From: Ornithinimicrobium humiphilum
GTDB lineage: Bacteria > Actinomycetota > Actinomycetes > Actinomycetales > Dermatophilaceae
Length of the DNA stretch: 64,000 bases
Assembly: GCF_006716885.1 (NCBI RefSeq)
Contig: NZ_VFPU01000003.1
Coordinates: 62,001-126,000, forward strand
Direction: 5' to 3'
Shown: one piece after another, positions 52,038-61,681 of the stretch
How positions within the stretch are numbered: the stretch's first letter is position 1
How the letters are laid out: each line of letters opens with the position of its first letter
Translations under genes and position numbers: made by a program
The notes under the pieces: model-generated
Seen by the model: only the letters and a program-made list of their open reading frames with translations
Databases searched by the model: none
Told to the model about the DNA's origin: nothing

Positions 52038-53177
52038 TCAGCCGACGGTCGTGATGCTGTCGTGGACCGCGCCGCGGGCGCGTCGCTCCTCGAGCCGGCG
52101 GCGCTGCGGACCGACGGTGTAGCGCGGGTCCCTCGCCGACTCGAGGCCGGCCTCGACGATGCCGAAGCGGGTCAGCGCCGAGGCCGCCGCGAGCGCGACG
52201 CCCGACGCCACGGCGAGCGCGCGACTGCGGCGGGCCCCGAGGGCCCCGAGGCCGCCCGCGACCGTGAGCGCCTTGGCCAGCCGCAGCTTGCGTCCGGCGG
52301 GGCCGGTCTCGAGCGGCTCGCGCAGCTCCAGGCCCTCCAGGTGCTGCTCCAGCCGGTGCGTCGCGACCAGGTCGGTGGCGGCGCCGAGCACCGCGAGCCG
52401 CTGCACCGGCCCCGTCCGGCCGGGACCGAGCGCCAGCTGCACACCCGCCGAGGCCATCGCCGCCGACGCCACGAAGACGAAGGGCAGCTGCCGCCGGCTC
52501 TCGAACCAGACCGGCGTCACGGTGTCCGAGAGCAGCACCGCGGTGTAGGCCGCCAGCGGCGGCGCGAAGAGCGCCTGCCCGACCGTCGCCGGGGCCTCCA
52601 CGACCCCCAGCGCCGTCCTCGCCACGGCGAGCGGTCCCGTGGCGGGCAGCGGCACCATCCGCGACACCTCGGCCGCCGTGGCCGCACCGGCGAAGGCGGC
52701 GTAGCCGGAGAGGATCCAGGTGCCGACCGACATCGGCGAGGTGAGCTTGACCGTCCGCAGCATGTTGAGGAAGCGCTCCGGCCGGCCCAGGTCGGCCACC
52801 AGCGTCGCCCCGCTGAGCGCGACCGCGGTCATCGCCGTCAGCCGGCTGCTCCGGCGCAGACCCGGACGCCCGGTCGCCGCGGCACCCGCGGCGATCAGGC
52901 CGGAGCCCGCGGCCACGCCGCCCAGGAAGAGGTAGGCCGGGATCTCGTGCTTCCACGGCACCGGCTTGATGACGGGCTGGCCGTAGTAGTCGACGAACTC
53001 GGCGTCGGGCACCGCGGGCGCCTCGCGCCGACCACCGCCGTCACGGTCCAGCCAGCTGCGGCCGCCCTGCACGACGTCGCGGGCGGCCCCGGTCACCGCG
53101 TCGCGCACCGAGGTGCGGCGCCGGCGTCGCGGCCCGTCCTCCGGCGGCCGGTAGCTGTCGAAGCGGGACGTCGTCAC
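52038..53177 (-). CDS. NrfD/PsrC-type membrane subunit of formate dehydrogenase
   Basis: 379 residues, eight or so helices after a ~75-residue polar N terminus. WKHEIPAYLFLGGVAAGSGL is the family's quinone-site opening. Helix patterns with DLGRPERFLNMLRTVKLTSP and SPMSVGTWILSGYAAFAG are typical of NrfD. It anchors the enzyme and passes electrons to or from the quinone pool without heme. GTG start overlaps the Fe-S subunit stop (GTGA). Confidence 0.9.
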   Translation of the reverse strand: MTTSRFDSYRPPEDGPRRRRRTSVRDAVTGAARDVVQGGRSWLDRDGGGRREAPAVPDAEFVDYYGQPVIKPVPWKHEIPAYLFLGGVAAGSGLIAAGAAATGRPGLRRSSRLTAMTAVALSGATLVADLGRPERFLNMLRTVKLTSPMSVGTWILSGYAAFAGAATAAEVSRMVPLPATGPLAVARTALGVVEAPATVGQALFAPPLAAYTAVLLSDTVTPVWFESRRQLPFVFVASAAMASAGVQLALGPGRTGPVQRLAVLGAATDLVATHRLEQHLEGLELREPLETGPAGRKLRLAKALTVAGGLGALGARRSRALAVASGVALAAASALTRFGIVEAGLESARDPRYTVGPQRRRLEERRARGAVHDSITTVG

Positions 53178-54283
53178 GGGCGCCTCCCCAGGAACGCGAC
53201 GGCGGCAGCCCCGAGGAGCCCCAGCCCGGCGATGCCCGCGGTGCGGAACATCTCGGCCAGCCGCGCCGTGGGCACGACCGGGTCCGGGGGCAGGCCGTAG
53301 ACCTCGGGCTCGTCCAGGAGCAGGAAGACCGAGCCCGTGCCCCCCACGCCGTCGTCGTCGTTGGCGCCGTAGAGCCGCGCCTCCGTGAACCCCTGCTCGT
53401 GCAGCTGCGCGACGCGGGCCCGGGCTAGCGCGACCATCTCCTCGCGCGTGCCGAAGCGGATCGAGGTCGTCGGGCAGGTCTGGGCGCAGGCCGGCGTCTG
53501 GCCGTCGGTGAGCCGGTCGTAGCAGAGCGTGCACTTCTGGGCGACGCCGACGTCGGGCACGTGCCCGTCGGCCCGCACCGAGACGGCCGAGTCGGTGCGC
53601 CGCTCGATGACGCCGAACGGGCAGGCCCCCACGCAGTAGCCGCAGCCGTTGCACACGTCGGCCTGCACCACCACCGTGCCGTGCTCGCTCCGGAAGAGCG
53701 CCCCGGTGGGACAGACGTCGAGGCAGCCGGCGTGCGTGCAGTGCTTGCAGACGTCGGAGGCCATCAGCCAGCGGAAGTCCGGCAGCGGGGCCCCCATCGC
53801 GCTCACCTCGGCGGCGGTGACCTCACCACCACCCGGGTATGCCGTCTCCTCGGTCCCCGCGCCGTTCGCCGCCGCGAGCAGGTCGCGCAGGTCCGGGCCG
53901 TGACCCTCCGGGGCCGGGGGCAGCGAAGGGGTCGCCGAGGGAGAGGGCGCCGGGGACGGGGCGCCGACCTGCGGCATACCCAGGTCGACCAGGCGCCGCC
54001 CGGACGCGCGGGCCTCGAGGATGCGGTCCTTGCTCTGCTCGACGAAGGCGACGTGCCGCCAGGTGCTGGCGCCCAGGCCGCCGGTGTTGTCGTAGGAGTT
54101 GCCGCTCAGGCCCAGGCCGTCGAGGGGCAGGGCGTTCCACTCCTTGCAGGCCACCTCGCAGGCCTTGCAGCCGATGCAGATCGAGGTGTCGGTGAAGAAG
54201 CCCTTGCGCTCCGGCGCCTCCTCCCAGCCCGCGTCGGGGGCGGGGTCGGTGCGGCCGGCCAGCTGGCGCGCGAGGTAGCCCAT
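53174..54283 (-). CDS. fdhB: Formate dehydrogenase Fe-S (beta) subunit
   Basis: 369 residues. Four 4Fe-4S clusters: CIGCKACEVACKEW (from Cys36), CKHCTHAGCLDVCP, CNGCGYCVGACPFG and CTLCYDRLTDGQTPACAQTC. Between the first and second is a ~75-residue insertion rich in Pro and Ser (about 108-160) not seen in FdnH. A C-terminal membrane helix (AGLGLLGAAAVAFL) anchors it. It links FdhA to the NrfD-like subunit. Its ATG overlaps the FdhA stop by one base. Confidence 0.92.
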   Translation of the reverse strand: MGYLARQLAGRTDPAPDAGWEEAPERKGFFTDTSICIGCKACEVACKEWNALPLDGLGLSGNSYDNTGGLGASTWRHVAFVEQSKDRILEARASGRRLVDLGMPQVGAPSPAPSPSATPSLPPAPEGHGPDLRDLLAAANGAGTEETAYPGGGEVTAAEVSAMGAPLPDFRWLMASDVCKHCTHAGCLDVCPTGALFRSEHGTVVVQADVCNGCGYCVGACPFGVIERRTDSAVSVRADGHVPDVGVAQKCTLCYDRLTDGQTPACAQTCPTTSIRFGTREEMVALARARVAQLHEQGFTEARLYGANDDDGVGGTGSVFLLLDEPEVYGLPPDPVVPTARLAEMFRTAGIAGLGLLGAAAVAFLGRRP

Positions 54284-57200
54284 CAGCCCTCCTTCTCCGT
54301 CTCGTCCGGGTCGTGCGGCGTCTCCGTCGTCCGTCCCGCGGCCTCCGCGCGGCGGCGGGCGACCTCCGGCGGCACCTCGTCGAGGCGCTCGTTGCCGGTC
54401 GTCACCGTGCTGCCGGCGCGCGACTGGTGCTCCGCGACCAGGCGCTGCAGCTCCTCGCCGCGGGGCCGACGGCCGGGCCGGATGTCGCAGGATCCCACCT
54501 TGGACTCCTGGATGTGGACGTTGGGGTCGAGCACCACGCCGAGCAGGTCGTTGGCGGAGTCGCCCTCGACGATCGCGTCGCGGCCCACGCCCCAGTGGTA
54601 GGGCAGGCCGATCTGGTGCAGCGTGCGGCCGTTGATCGTCAGCGGCCGGACCCGGTCGGTGACGAGCACCCTCGCCTCGATCGCGGACCGGGCCGAGATG
54701 ATCGTCGCCCAGCCGCCGTTCTCGAGCCCGACCTCGGCGGCGAGCTCGGGCGAGACCTCGCAGAACATCTCGGGCTGCAGCTCGGAGAGGTAGGGCAGCC
54801 AGCGGCTCATGCCGCCGGCGGTGTGGTGCTCGGTGAGCCGGTAGGTCGTGAAGACGTAGGGGTAGACGTCGCTGCCGGGCTCGTCGCCGGACGGGCTCCA
54901 CAGGTTGTCCTTGCGCGGGTAGACCAGCCGGCCGGGGTTGCGCTGCTGGCTGTGCAGCGGGTTGTCGACCGGGGACTCCTGCGCCTCGTAGTGGGTCGGC
55001 AGGGGACCGTCGACCATGCCCTTGGGCGCGAAGAGCCAGCCCTTGCCGTCGGCCTGCATGATGAACGGGTCGTCGCCGGCGAGGGCCGCCGGGCCGCCCA
55101 CGTCGGGGTCGGGCCGGTAGGAGGGGTCGCGGTCGACGGGGAAGTCGGGCACGTCCTTGCCGACCCAGCGGCCGGTCTCCTCGTCCCACCAGACGTACTT
55201 CTTGCGCTCGCTCCACGGCCGACCCTGCGGGTCGGCGGACGCCCGGTTGTAGAGCAGCCGGCGGTTGGCGGGCCAGGCCCAGCCCCACTGCGCGGCGACC
55301 TCGTCCTGCTCCTCCCGGGGGGCGCGGTTGGCGGCCCGGTTGACGCCGCCGGCGAAGACTCCGGTGTAGATCCAGCAGCCGCCCGCCGTCGAGCCGTCCG
55401 CCTTCATCTCGGTGAAGGTGTCCAGCGGTTGCCCGGCCTTCTCGCCGGTGACGTGGTAGCCGTTGATCTCGCGCAGCACCGCCTCGGCGTCGACGTCGCC
55501 GTGCTCGTCGGTGGGGTAGTCCCAGGTGAGGTCGAGCAGCGGCCGGTCGCGCTCGTCGGTCGAGCCGGCGAGCAGCTCGCGGATGCGGCAGCCGAGCTGG
55601 AAGTAGAAGTCGAGCTCGCTCTGCGCGTCGCCCGGCGGCTGCACGGCCTGGTGGCGCCACTGCAGCATGCGCTGCGTCTGGGTGAAGGTCCCGGACTTCT
55701 CCACGTGGGTCGCGGCCGGCAGGAAGAAGACCTCGGTCCGGATGTCCTCGGTGCGCAGCTCGCCGGAGGCGATCTCCGGGGAGTCCTTCCAGAAGGTCGC
55801 GGTCTCGATGAGCTGCAGGTCGCGCACCACCAGCCACTTCAGTCTGGTCAGCGCGAGCCGCTGCATGCGGGCGTGGGCCGAGCCGACCGCGGGGTTCTGG
55901 CCCACGACGAAGTAGCCCTCGACCTCGCCGTCGACCATCGCCATCGTCGTCTGGTAGGTGCCGTGCGCCCCGGTGAGGCGGGGCAGGTAGTCGTAGCAGA
56001 AGTCGTTGTCGGGCGTCGCGGCGTCGCCGAACCAGGCCTTGAGCAGGCTCGCGGTGTAGGCGGGCGCCTCCACCCAGAAGCCCTTCTGCAGCGGGGAGGA
56101 GATCTCGGAGAGGTAGTCCTCGAGGGTGTCGTGCTCGCCGGCCACGGGCATCGGCAGGTAGCCGGGCAGCAGGTTGAACAGGGTCGGGATGTCGGTGGAG
56201 CCCTGGATGCTCGCGTGGCCGCGCAGCGCCATGATGCCGCCGCCCGGGCGGCCCATGTTGCCGAGCAGCAGCTGGAGGATGGCCGCGGCGCGGATGAACT
56301 GCGCCCCGAGGCTGTGCTGGGTCCAGCCCAGCGCGTAGGCGAAGCAGGTGGTCCGCTCCCGCCCGGAGTTGTCGGTGATCGCCCGGGCCAGCTCGGCGAA
56401 CTGCTCCCCGTCGATGCCGCACACGTCGCGCACCATCTCCGGGGTGTAGCGCCGGTAGTGGCGACGCAGGATCTGGAAGACGGTCCGCGGGTGCTCCAGC
56501 GTCTCGTCGCGCTCCACGTCGGCGTGCGCGAGCGGCGAGCCGTAGGCACCGTGCTCGTGACCGCCGGCCCGGGCCCGGTCCTCCGCGTCGTCGTCCTCGT
56601 CCCCCGGCTCCTGGATGCCGTCGCTCCCGTCCGAGGAGCGCCGGGTCTGGTAGGCCCAGCTCTCGTTGTCGTAGGTGCCGGTGGCCGGGTCGTAGCCGGA
56701 GAAGATGCCGTCGAGGTCCTCGGTGTCGCGGTAGTCCTCGCTGACGAGCGTGGCGGCGTTGGTGTAGGACACGACGTAGTCGCGGAAGTAGAGGTCGTTG
56801 CTCAGCACGTGGTTGATCAGCGCGCCGAGCAGCACGACGTCGGTGCCGGCCCGGATGGGCACGTGCGTGTCAGCGACCGCCGAGGTCCGCGTGAAGCGCG
56901 GGTCGACGTGGATGACGCGCGCCCCACGGGCCTTGGCCTCCATCACCCACTGGAAGCCCACCGGATGGCACTCGGCCATGTTGGAGCCCTGGATGACGAT
57001 GCAGTCCGCGTTGGCCATGTCCTGCAGGGACTGGGTGGCGCCGCCGCGCCCGAACGAGGCCCCCAGACTGGGAACCGTGGAGCTGTGTCATATGCGGGCC
57101 TGGTTCTCGATCTGGATCGCCCCCGACGCCGTGTAGAGCTTCTTCATGAGGTAGTTCTCCTCGTTGTCGAGGGTGGCTCCCCCGAGCGAGGCGATCCCCA

Positions 57201-57660
57201 TGGTGCGGCGGACGCGGCGACCCTGGTCGTCGAGGTCCTGCCAGGTGCGGCGGCGGGTCTCGACGTAGCGGCGGGCGATCATGTCGATCGCGGTGTCGCG
57301 CTCGAGCGGCTGCCACTGCGTGGCACCCGGCGCGCGGTAGAGCACCTGGGTCTGACGTGATGGCGAGTTGACGAGCTGCTCGCTGGCCGCGCCCTTGGGG
57401 CACAGCCGGCCCCGGCTCACCGGCGAGTCCGGGTCGCCCTCGATCTGCACGACGCGCTCGCCGGAGACGAAGACCTTCTGCCCGCAGCCCACGGCGCAGT
57501 AGGGGCAGACGCTCTGCACGACCCGGTCGGCGGTGGAGGTGCGCGGCTCGACCTCGCGCGTCCGCCGGGAGGTGACCGCGGCGCCCCGCCCGAGCAGGTC
57601 GCCGCTGGCCAGCTGGCGCAGCGCGGGCCAGCCGAGGAAGGTCGCGCTCCTGCGGGTCAT
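54283..57660 (-). CDS. fdhA: Formate dehydrogenase catalytic subunit, selenoprotein (in-frame TGA = Sec191)
   Basis: 1125 residues if TGA at 57090-57088 is read as selenocysteine. Before it lies a 4Fe-4S site Cys52, Cys55, Cys59 and Cys87 and the context ENQARI; after it HSSTVPSLGASFGRGGATQS continues without a break to the stop at 54283. This matches the Sec site of FdnG/FdhF (Sec, His next to it). A charged insertion DGIQEPGDEDDDAEDRA lies near residue 350. No hydrophobic Tat signal is evident, so it may face the cytoplasm. It oxidises formate to CO2 at a Mo/W-bisMGD site. GGGGAGA precedes the ATG at 57660. Confidence 0.94.
57058..57090 (-). promoter_or_regulatory. Sec codon and bacterial SECIS-like hairpin in fdhA
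   Basis: TGA at 57090-57088. After 18 bases the loop AGUCU (57069-57065) is closed by GGUUCCC (57076-57070) pairing with GGGGGCC (57064-57058), two of the pairs being U-G. The loop contains the GU that SelB recognises and sits at nearly the same distance from UGA as in E. coli fdhF, whose upper stem also starts GGUU. Inside the coding sequence, as usual in bacteria. Confidence 0.85.
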
Positions 57661-57776
57661 GACGGCTTCTCCCCTCTGGCACGTCGGCGTCCGGTCGAGG
57701 CTCCACCGTAGCCCGACACGGCCCGCCCGGCGCGGAGGAGGTGCAGGTGGGACGGGGCATCCGCAGCTCGCCTTGA

Positions 57777-57793
57777 TACGACCGTCCGTCGTA
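57777..57793. promoter_or_regulatory. TACGAC palindrome at the promoter of the PPOX gene
   Basis: TACGAC (57777-57782), CGTCC, GTCGTA (57788-57793) is a perfect inverted repeat that runs into a possible -10 TAGAAT (57792-57797), with TTGATA just upstream (57773-57778). It lies between the divergent fdhA and PPOX genes and looks like an operator. Confidence 0.45.
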
Positions 57794-57837
57794 GAATGGC
57801 AGCACCGACATCCCAACCACCCGAGGAGACGGTGACC

Positions 57838-58275
57838 ATGACCCAGGAGCACCCCGTCACGATCCTGACCGAGGAGGAGTGCTGGGCCCGGTTGAGGGCC
57901 GAGGAGTTCGGCCGAATGGCCTACCACCTCGCCGACGAGGTCCACATCACCCCCGTCAACTTCGCGGTCGACGACCGGCGGCGTCTGGTCTTCCGCACCG
58001 CCGAGGGCTCCAAGCTGCTCGGCGTGGTGATGAACGCCGACGTGGCCTTCGAGGTCGACGACGTCGACGAGGAGAACGAGCGCGCCTGGAGCATCCTCGC
58101 GCGCGGGAAGGCCCAGATCCTCGAGGGCGCCGAGGCCCGCGACGCCGACAACCTGCGGCTCCGGCCGTGGATCGCCACGCCCAAGCACAACGTCGTCGCG
58201 ATCGAGGTCACCGAGCTCAGCGGGCGCGAGTTCGTGCTGGCGCGCCCCTGGGAGCACTACCTGCCGCAGAACTGA
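57838..58275 (+). CDS. Pyridoxamine 5'-phosphate oxidase-fold flavin protein
   Basis: 145 residues. ECWARLRAEEFGRMAYHLAD, then HITPVNFAVDDRRRLVFRTA and GKAQILEGAEARD give the split-barrel flavin-binding fold of the PPOX superfamily, in the group that binds FMN, FAD or F420 (nitroreductase-like or heme-degrading relatives). Exact substrate unknown. The start ATG at 57838 has GGAG 9 bases upstream; an upstream ATG (57796) would overlap the promoter-like element and is rejected. Downstream hairpin at 58315. Confidence 0.8.
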   Translation: MTQEHPVTILTEEECWARLRAEEFGRMAYHLADEVHITPVNFAVDDRRRLVFRTAEGSKLLGVVMNADVAFEVDDVDEENERAWSILARGKAQILEGAEARDADNLRLRPWIATPKHNVVAIEVTELSGREFVLARPWEHYLPQN

Positions 58276-58314
58276 CATCTACGACGGGCCCAGACCGAAG
58301 TGTCTTCGTCCTGA

Positions 58315-58332
58315 ACGGCCGAGAGGGGCCGT
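58315..58332 (+). terminator. Hairpin after the PPOX gene
   Basis: ACGGCC (58315-58320), loop GAGAGG, GGCCGT (58327-58332), 40 bases after the stop. A smaller CGAAG-TGT-CTTCG hairpin lies just before it (58296-58308). Both precede metB, so they could also be part of its leader. Confidence 0.4.
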
Positions 58333-58405
58333 GATCCGTCCATCGTTCGGCGTCGTGCTACGTTGGCACGGCTCCCGCATTCCCGACGTACGAGGACCGG
58401 CCCCC

Positions 58406-59608
58406 ATGACCGACTTCCCGCAGCGCTCCCGCACGCTCGCCGTGCGCGCCGGCATCGACACCGACGCGGCCGAGGGCGCGATCATCCCGCCGCTCTACCT
58501 GTCCTCGACCTACAGCTTCGCGGGCTTCGACGAGCCTCGCCGCTACGACTACAGCCGCTGCGGCAACCCCACGCGCGACCACGTCGGCGAGGCGATCGCC
58601 GCGCTGGAGGGCGGCGCCGGCGCCACGATCACCCCGAGCGGCCTGGCGTCCGTCACCCTCGTGACGCACCTGCTGCTGCGCCCGACCGACACGGTCCTCG
58701 TCGCGCACGACTGCTACGGCGGCACCTGGCGCCTCTTCGACACGCTCGCCGAGCACGGGACGCTGCGCTACCGCACCGTCGACCTCTCCGACCTCGCTGC
58801 GCTGGAGGCGGCGCTCGCCGACCCGGACGCGCCGTCCGTGGTCTGGGTCGAGACGCCCTCCAACCCGCTGCTGCGGGTCACCGACATCGCGGCGGTGAGC
58901 GAGCTGGCCCACCGCTTCGGCGCCACCGTCGTCGTCGACAACACCTTCCTCTCCCCCGCCCTGCAGCGACCCTTCGAGCACGGCGCCGACCTGGTCATCC
59001 ACTCGACGACCAAATTCCTCAACGGGCACAGCGACGTCGTCGGCGGTGCCGTGGTCGCCCGCACCCAGGAGCAGCACGAGGAGCTGCAGGAGCTCGCCAA
59101 CGTGCTGGGCCTGGTCGGCAGCGCCTTCGACTCCTACCTGACCCTGCGGGGCATCCGGACCCTGCACACCCGGCTGCGCGCCCACGACGAGAGCGCCCGG
59201 GCGGTGCTCGCCGAGGTGGTCGACCACCCCGCCGTCGCCGCCGTCCACCACCCGAGCCTGCCCGACCACCCCGGCCACGAGATCGCGGCCCGCCAGCAGG
59301 ACGGCTTCGGCTCGATGCTCTCCATCGACCTCGCCGGCGGGCTGCCGGCGGTGCGGGCCTTCCTCGACGGCCTGCGATGTCTGAGCCTGGCCGAGTCCCT
59401 CGGCGGCACCGAGAGCCTCGTGGCCCACCCCGCCACCATGACCCACCTGTCGATGACCCCCGAGGCCCGGGCCGAGGCCGGCATCGGCGACGGCCTGCTG
59501 CGCCTGTCCCTGGGCATCGAAGACCCCGAGGACCTGCGCGCCGACGTGCGCGCCGCCCTCGACCGGGCGGCCGCCGCCACGCACGCCGCCGCCCGGGTCG
59601 CCGTCTGA
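58406..59608 (+). CDS. metB: Cystathionine gamma-synthase-like PLP enzyme
   Basis: 400 residues, Cys/Met metabolism PLP family. The cofactor Lys lies in HSTTKFLNGHSD; YSRCGNPTRDHVGEAIAALE and VDNTFLSPALQRPFEHGADL are family hallmarks. MetB joins an activated homoserine with cysteine in methionine synthesis; cystathionine gamma-lyase or O-acetylhomoserine sulfhydrylase cannot be excluded by sequence reading. Start at 58406 has GAGGA about 10 bases upstream. No methionine genes are adjacent, and no SAM riboswitch pattern was recognised in the leader. Confidence 0.82.
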   Translation: MTDFPQRSRTLAVRAGIDTDAAEGAIIPPLYLSSTYSFAGFDEPRRYDYSRCGNPTRDHVGEAIAALEGGAGATITPSGLASVTLVTHLLLRPTDTVLVAHDCYGGTWRLFDTLAEHGTLRYRTVDLSDLAALEAALADPDAPSVVWVETPSNPLLRVTDIAAVSELAHRFGATVVVDNTFLSPALQRPFEHGADLVIHSTTKFLNGHSDVVGGAVVARTQEQHEELQELANVLGLVGSAFDSYLTLRGIRTLHTRLRAHDESARAVLAEVVDHPAVAAVHHPSLPDHPGHEIAARQQDGFGSMLSIDLAGGLPAVRAFLDGLRCLSLAESLGGTESLVAHPATMTHLSMTPEARAEAGIGDGLLRLSLGIEDPEDLRADVRAALDRAAAATHAAARVAV

Positions 59609-59638
59609 CGGCCTACCCGGGCGGCGGGGCGGAGCGGC

Positions 59639-61630
59639 TCAGTCCGAGGAACCCTTGGAGAGCCCCTCGCTGATCAGGCTCATGACCGAGGAGTCGGCGA
59701 GCGTCGTGACGTCCCCGACCTCGCGGTTCTCGGCGACGTCCTTGAGCAGGCGGCGCATGATCTTGCCCGAGCGGGTCTTCGGCAGCTCCGGCACGATCAT
59801 GATCTGACGCGGCTTGGCGATCGGGCCGATCTCCTTGGCCACGTGGTTGCGCAGCTCGGCGACCAGGTCGCCGCCCTCGCCCTGCTCGTCGGCCTCCTCG
59901 ACCGCCTCCGAGCGCAGGATGACGAAGGCGCAGATCGCCTGACCGGTCGTCTCGTCGGCGGCACCCACGACGGCGGCCTCGGCCACCTTGGGGTGGGAGA
60001 CCAGGGCCGACTCGATCTCGGCCGTCGACATCCGGTGGCCCGAGACGTTCATGACGTCGTCGACGCGGCCGAGGACCCAGATGTTGCCGTCCTCGTCGAG
60101 CTTGGCCCCGTCACCGGCGAAGTAGACGCCCTCGAAGCGGCTCCAGTAGGTCTCCTTGTAACGCTGCGGGTCGCCCCAGATGCCGCGCAGCATCGAGGGC
60201 CACGGCTCGGTGAGCACGAGGTAGCCGCCGGACCCCTTCTCCACGGGGACGCCGTTGTCGTCCACGACCTGGGCGACGATGCCCGGGATGGCGTGCTGGG
60301 CCGAGCCGGGACGGGTCGGGGTGACGCCCGGGAGCGGGCTGATCATGATCGCCCCGGTCTCGGTCTGCCACCAGGTGTCCACGATCGGGCAGCGGTCGCC
60401 GCCGATGACCTCGCGGTACCACATCCAGGCCTCGGGGTTGATCGGCTCGCCGACCGAGCCGAGCAGGCGCAGCGAGGAGAGGTCGTACTTCGCCGGGATC
60501 TCCTTGCCCCACTTCATGAAGGTCCGGATCGCCGTGGGGGCGGTGTAGAGGATCGTGACCTTCTTGTCCTGGACGATCTCCCAGAACCGGCCCTGGTGCG
60601 GGGTGTCCGGCGTGCCCTCGTACATCACCTGGGTGGCGCCGAGCGTCATCGGCCCGTAGACGATGTAGGAGTGGCCGGTGACCCAGCCGATGTCGGCGGT
60701 GCACCAGTAGACGTCGGACTCCGGGTGCACGTCGTGCACCACGGCGTTGGTGTAGGCCGTCTGCACCAGGTAGCCGCCGGTCGAGTGGAAGATGCCCTTC
60801 GGCTTCCCCGTCGTGCCCGAGGTGTAGAGGATGAACAGCGGGTGCTCGGCGTCGAAGTAGTCCGGCTCGTGGGTGTCCGCGGCCGCCTCGAGCGCCTCGT
60901 GCCACCACACGTCGCGGTCGTCGTCCCACTCGACGTCCTGCTCGGTGCGGCGCACCACCAGGACCTTCTCGACCGGGGACTCGCCGACCGCCAGGGCGGC
61001 GTCCACGGCGGGCTTCAGCGCGCCCGGCTTGCCGCGACGCCACCCGCCGTCGGCGGTGATGACGACCTTGGCGCCGGCGTCGTCGATCCGGCTGTGGAGG
61101 GCCTCGGCGGAGAAGCCGCCGAAGACCACCGAGTGCGGCGCACCCAGGCGGGCGCAGGCGAGCATCGCCACGACCGCCTCGGGGATCATCGGCAGGTAGA
61201 TCGCGACCGTGTCGCCCTGGCCCACGCCGAGGTCGGCGAGCGCGTTGGCGGCCTTCTGCACCTGCTGGTGCAGCTCGGCATACGTGATGTCGCGGGTGTC
61301 ACCCGGCTCGCCGACGAAGTGGATGGCGACCCGGTCACCGTTGCCGGCCTCCACGTGGCGGTCCACCGCGTTGACGGAGGCGTTGAGCCGGCCGCCGACG
61401 AACCACTTGGCGAAGGGGGCGTCCGACCAGTCGAGCACCTGGTCGAAGTCGGTCTCCCAGCTGACGTACCGCCGGGCCTGGTCGGCCCAGAAGCCTTCCC
61501 GGTCGGCCTCGGCCTGCTCGAAGAGCTCGGCCTTGCCGTTGGCGTGCGCCGCGAACTCCTCGCTCGGCGGGAAGGTCCGCTCCTCGTGGAGCAGGTTGGA
61601 CAGCGCGTCGGACGGAGTCTCGGTGGTCAT
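59639..61630 (-). CDS. acs: Acetyl-CoA synthetase
   Basis: 663 residues. The adenylation motifs are [28 protein letters not shown] and [17 protein letters not shown]; the C-terminal Lys623 in [11 protein letters not shown] is the site acetylated to inactivate Acs in other bacteria. It activates acetate to acetyl-CoA via acetyl-AMP. AGGAGG lies 4-5 bases before the ATG. The acetate permease gene lies upstream on the same strand with 51 bases between, so they form one acetate-use unit. Confidence 0.97.
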   Translation of the reverse strand: MTTETPSDALSNLLHEERTFPPSEEFAAHANGKAELFEQAEADREGFWADQARRYVSWETDFDQVLDWSDAPFAKWFVGGRLNASVNAVDRHVEAGNGDRVAIHFVGEPGDTRDITYAELHQQVQKAANALADLGVGQGDTVAIYLPMIPEAVVAMLACARLGAPHSVVFGGFSAEALHSRIDDAGAKVVITADGGWRRGKPGALKPAVDAALAVGESPVEKVLVVRRTEQDVEWDDDRDVWWHEALEAAADTHEPDYFDAEHPLFILYTSGTTGKPKGIFHSTGGYLVQTAYTNAVVHDVHPESDVYWCTADIGWVTGHSYIVYGPMTLGATQVMYEGTPDTPHQGRFWEIVQDKKVTILYTAPTAIRTFMKWGKEIPAKYDLSSLRLLGSVGEPINPEAWMWYREVIGGDRCPIVDTWWQTETGAIMISPLPGVTPTRPGSAQHAIPGIVAQVVDDNGVPVEKGSGGYLVLTEPWPSMLRGIWGDPQRYKETYWSRFEGVYFAGDGAKLDEDGNIWVLGRVDDVMNVSGHRMSTAEIESALVSHPKVAEAAVVGAADETTGQAICAFVILRSEAVEEADEQGEGGDLVAELRNHVAKEIGPIAKPRQIMIVPELPKTRSGKIMRRLLKDVAENREVGDVTTLADSSVMSLISEGLSKGSSD

Positions 61631-61681
61631 CGTGCCTCCTGGCGTCGTTGCTTTCGGGTCGAGTATGCCGTGAACTGCGGG

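Noticed and set aside
57018..57090. Formate dehydrogenase gene split into two genes or a nonsense pseudogene
   Set aside because: The only break is TGA at the conserved Sec position, followed by a SECIS-like stem and accompanied by selABCD; the frame is otherwise intact.
58276..58405. SAM riboswitch ahead of metB
   Set aside because: Two short hairpins are present but no pattern of a SAM-I, SAM-II or SAM-IV aptamer could be recognised.
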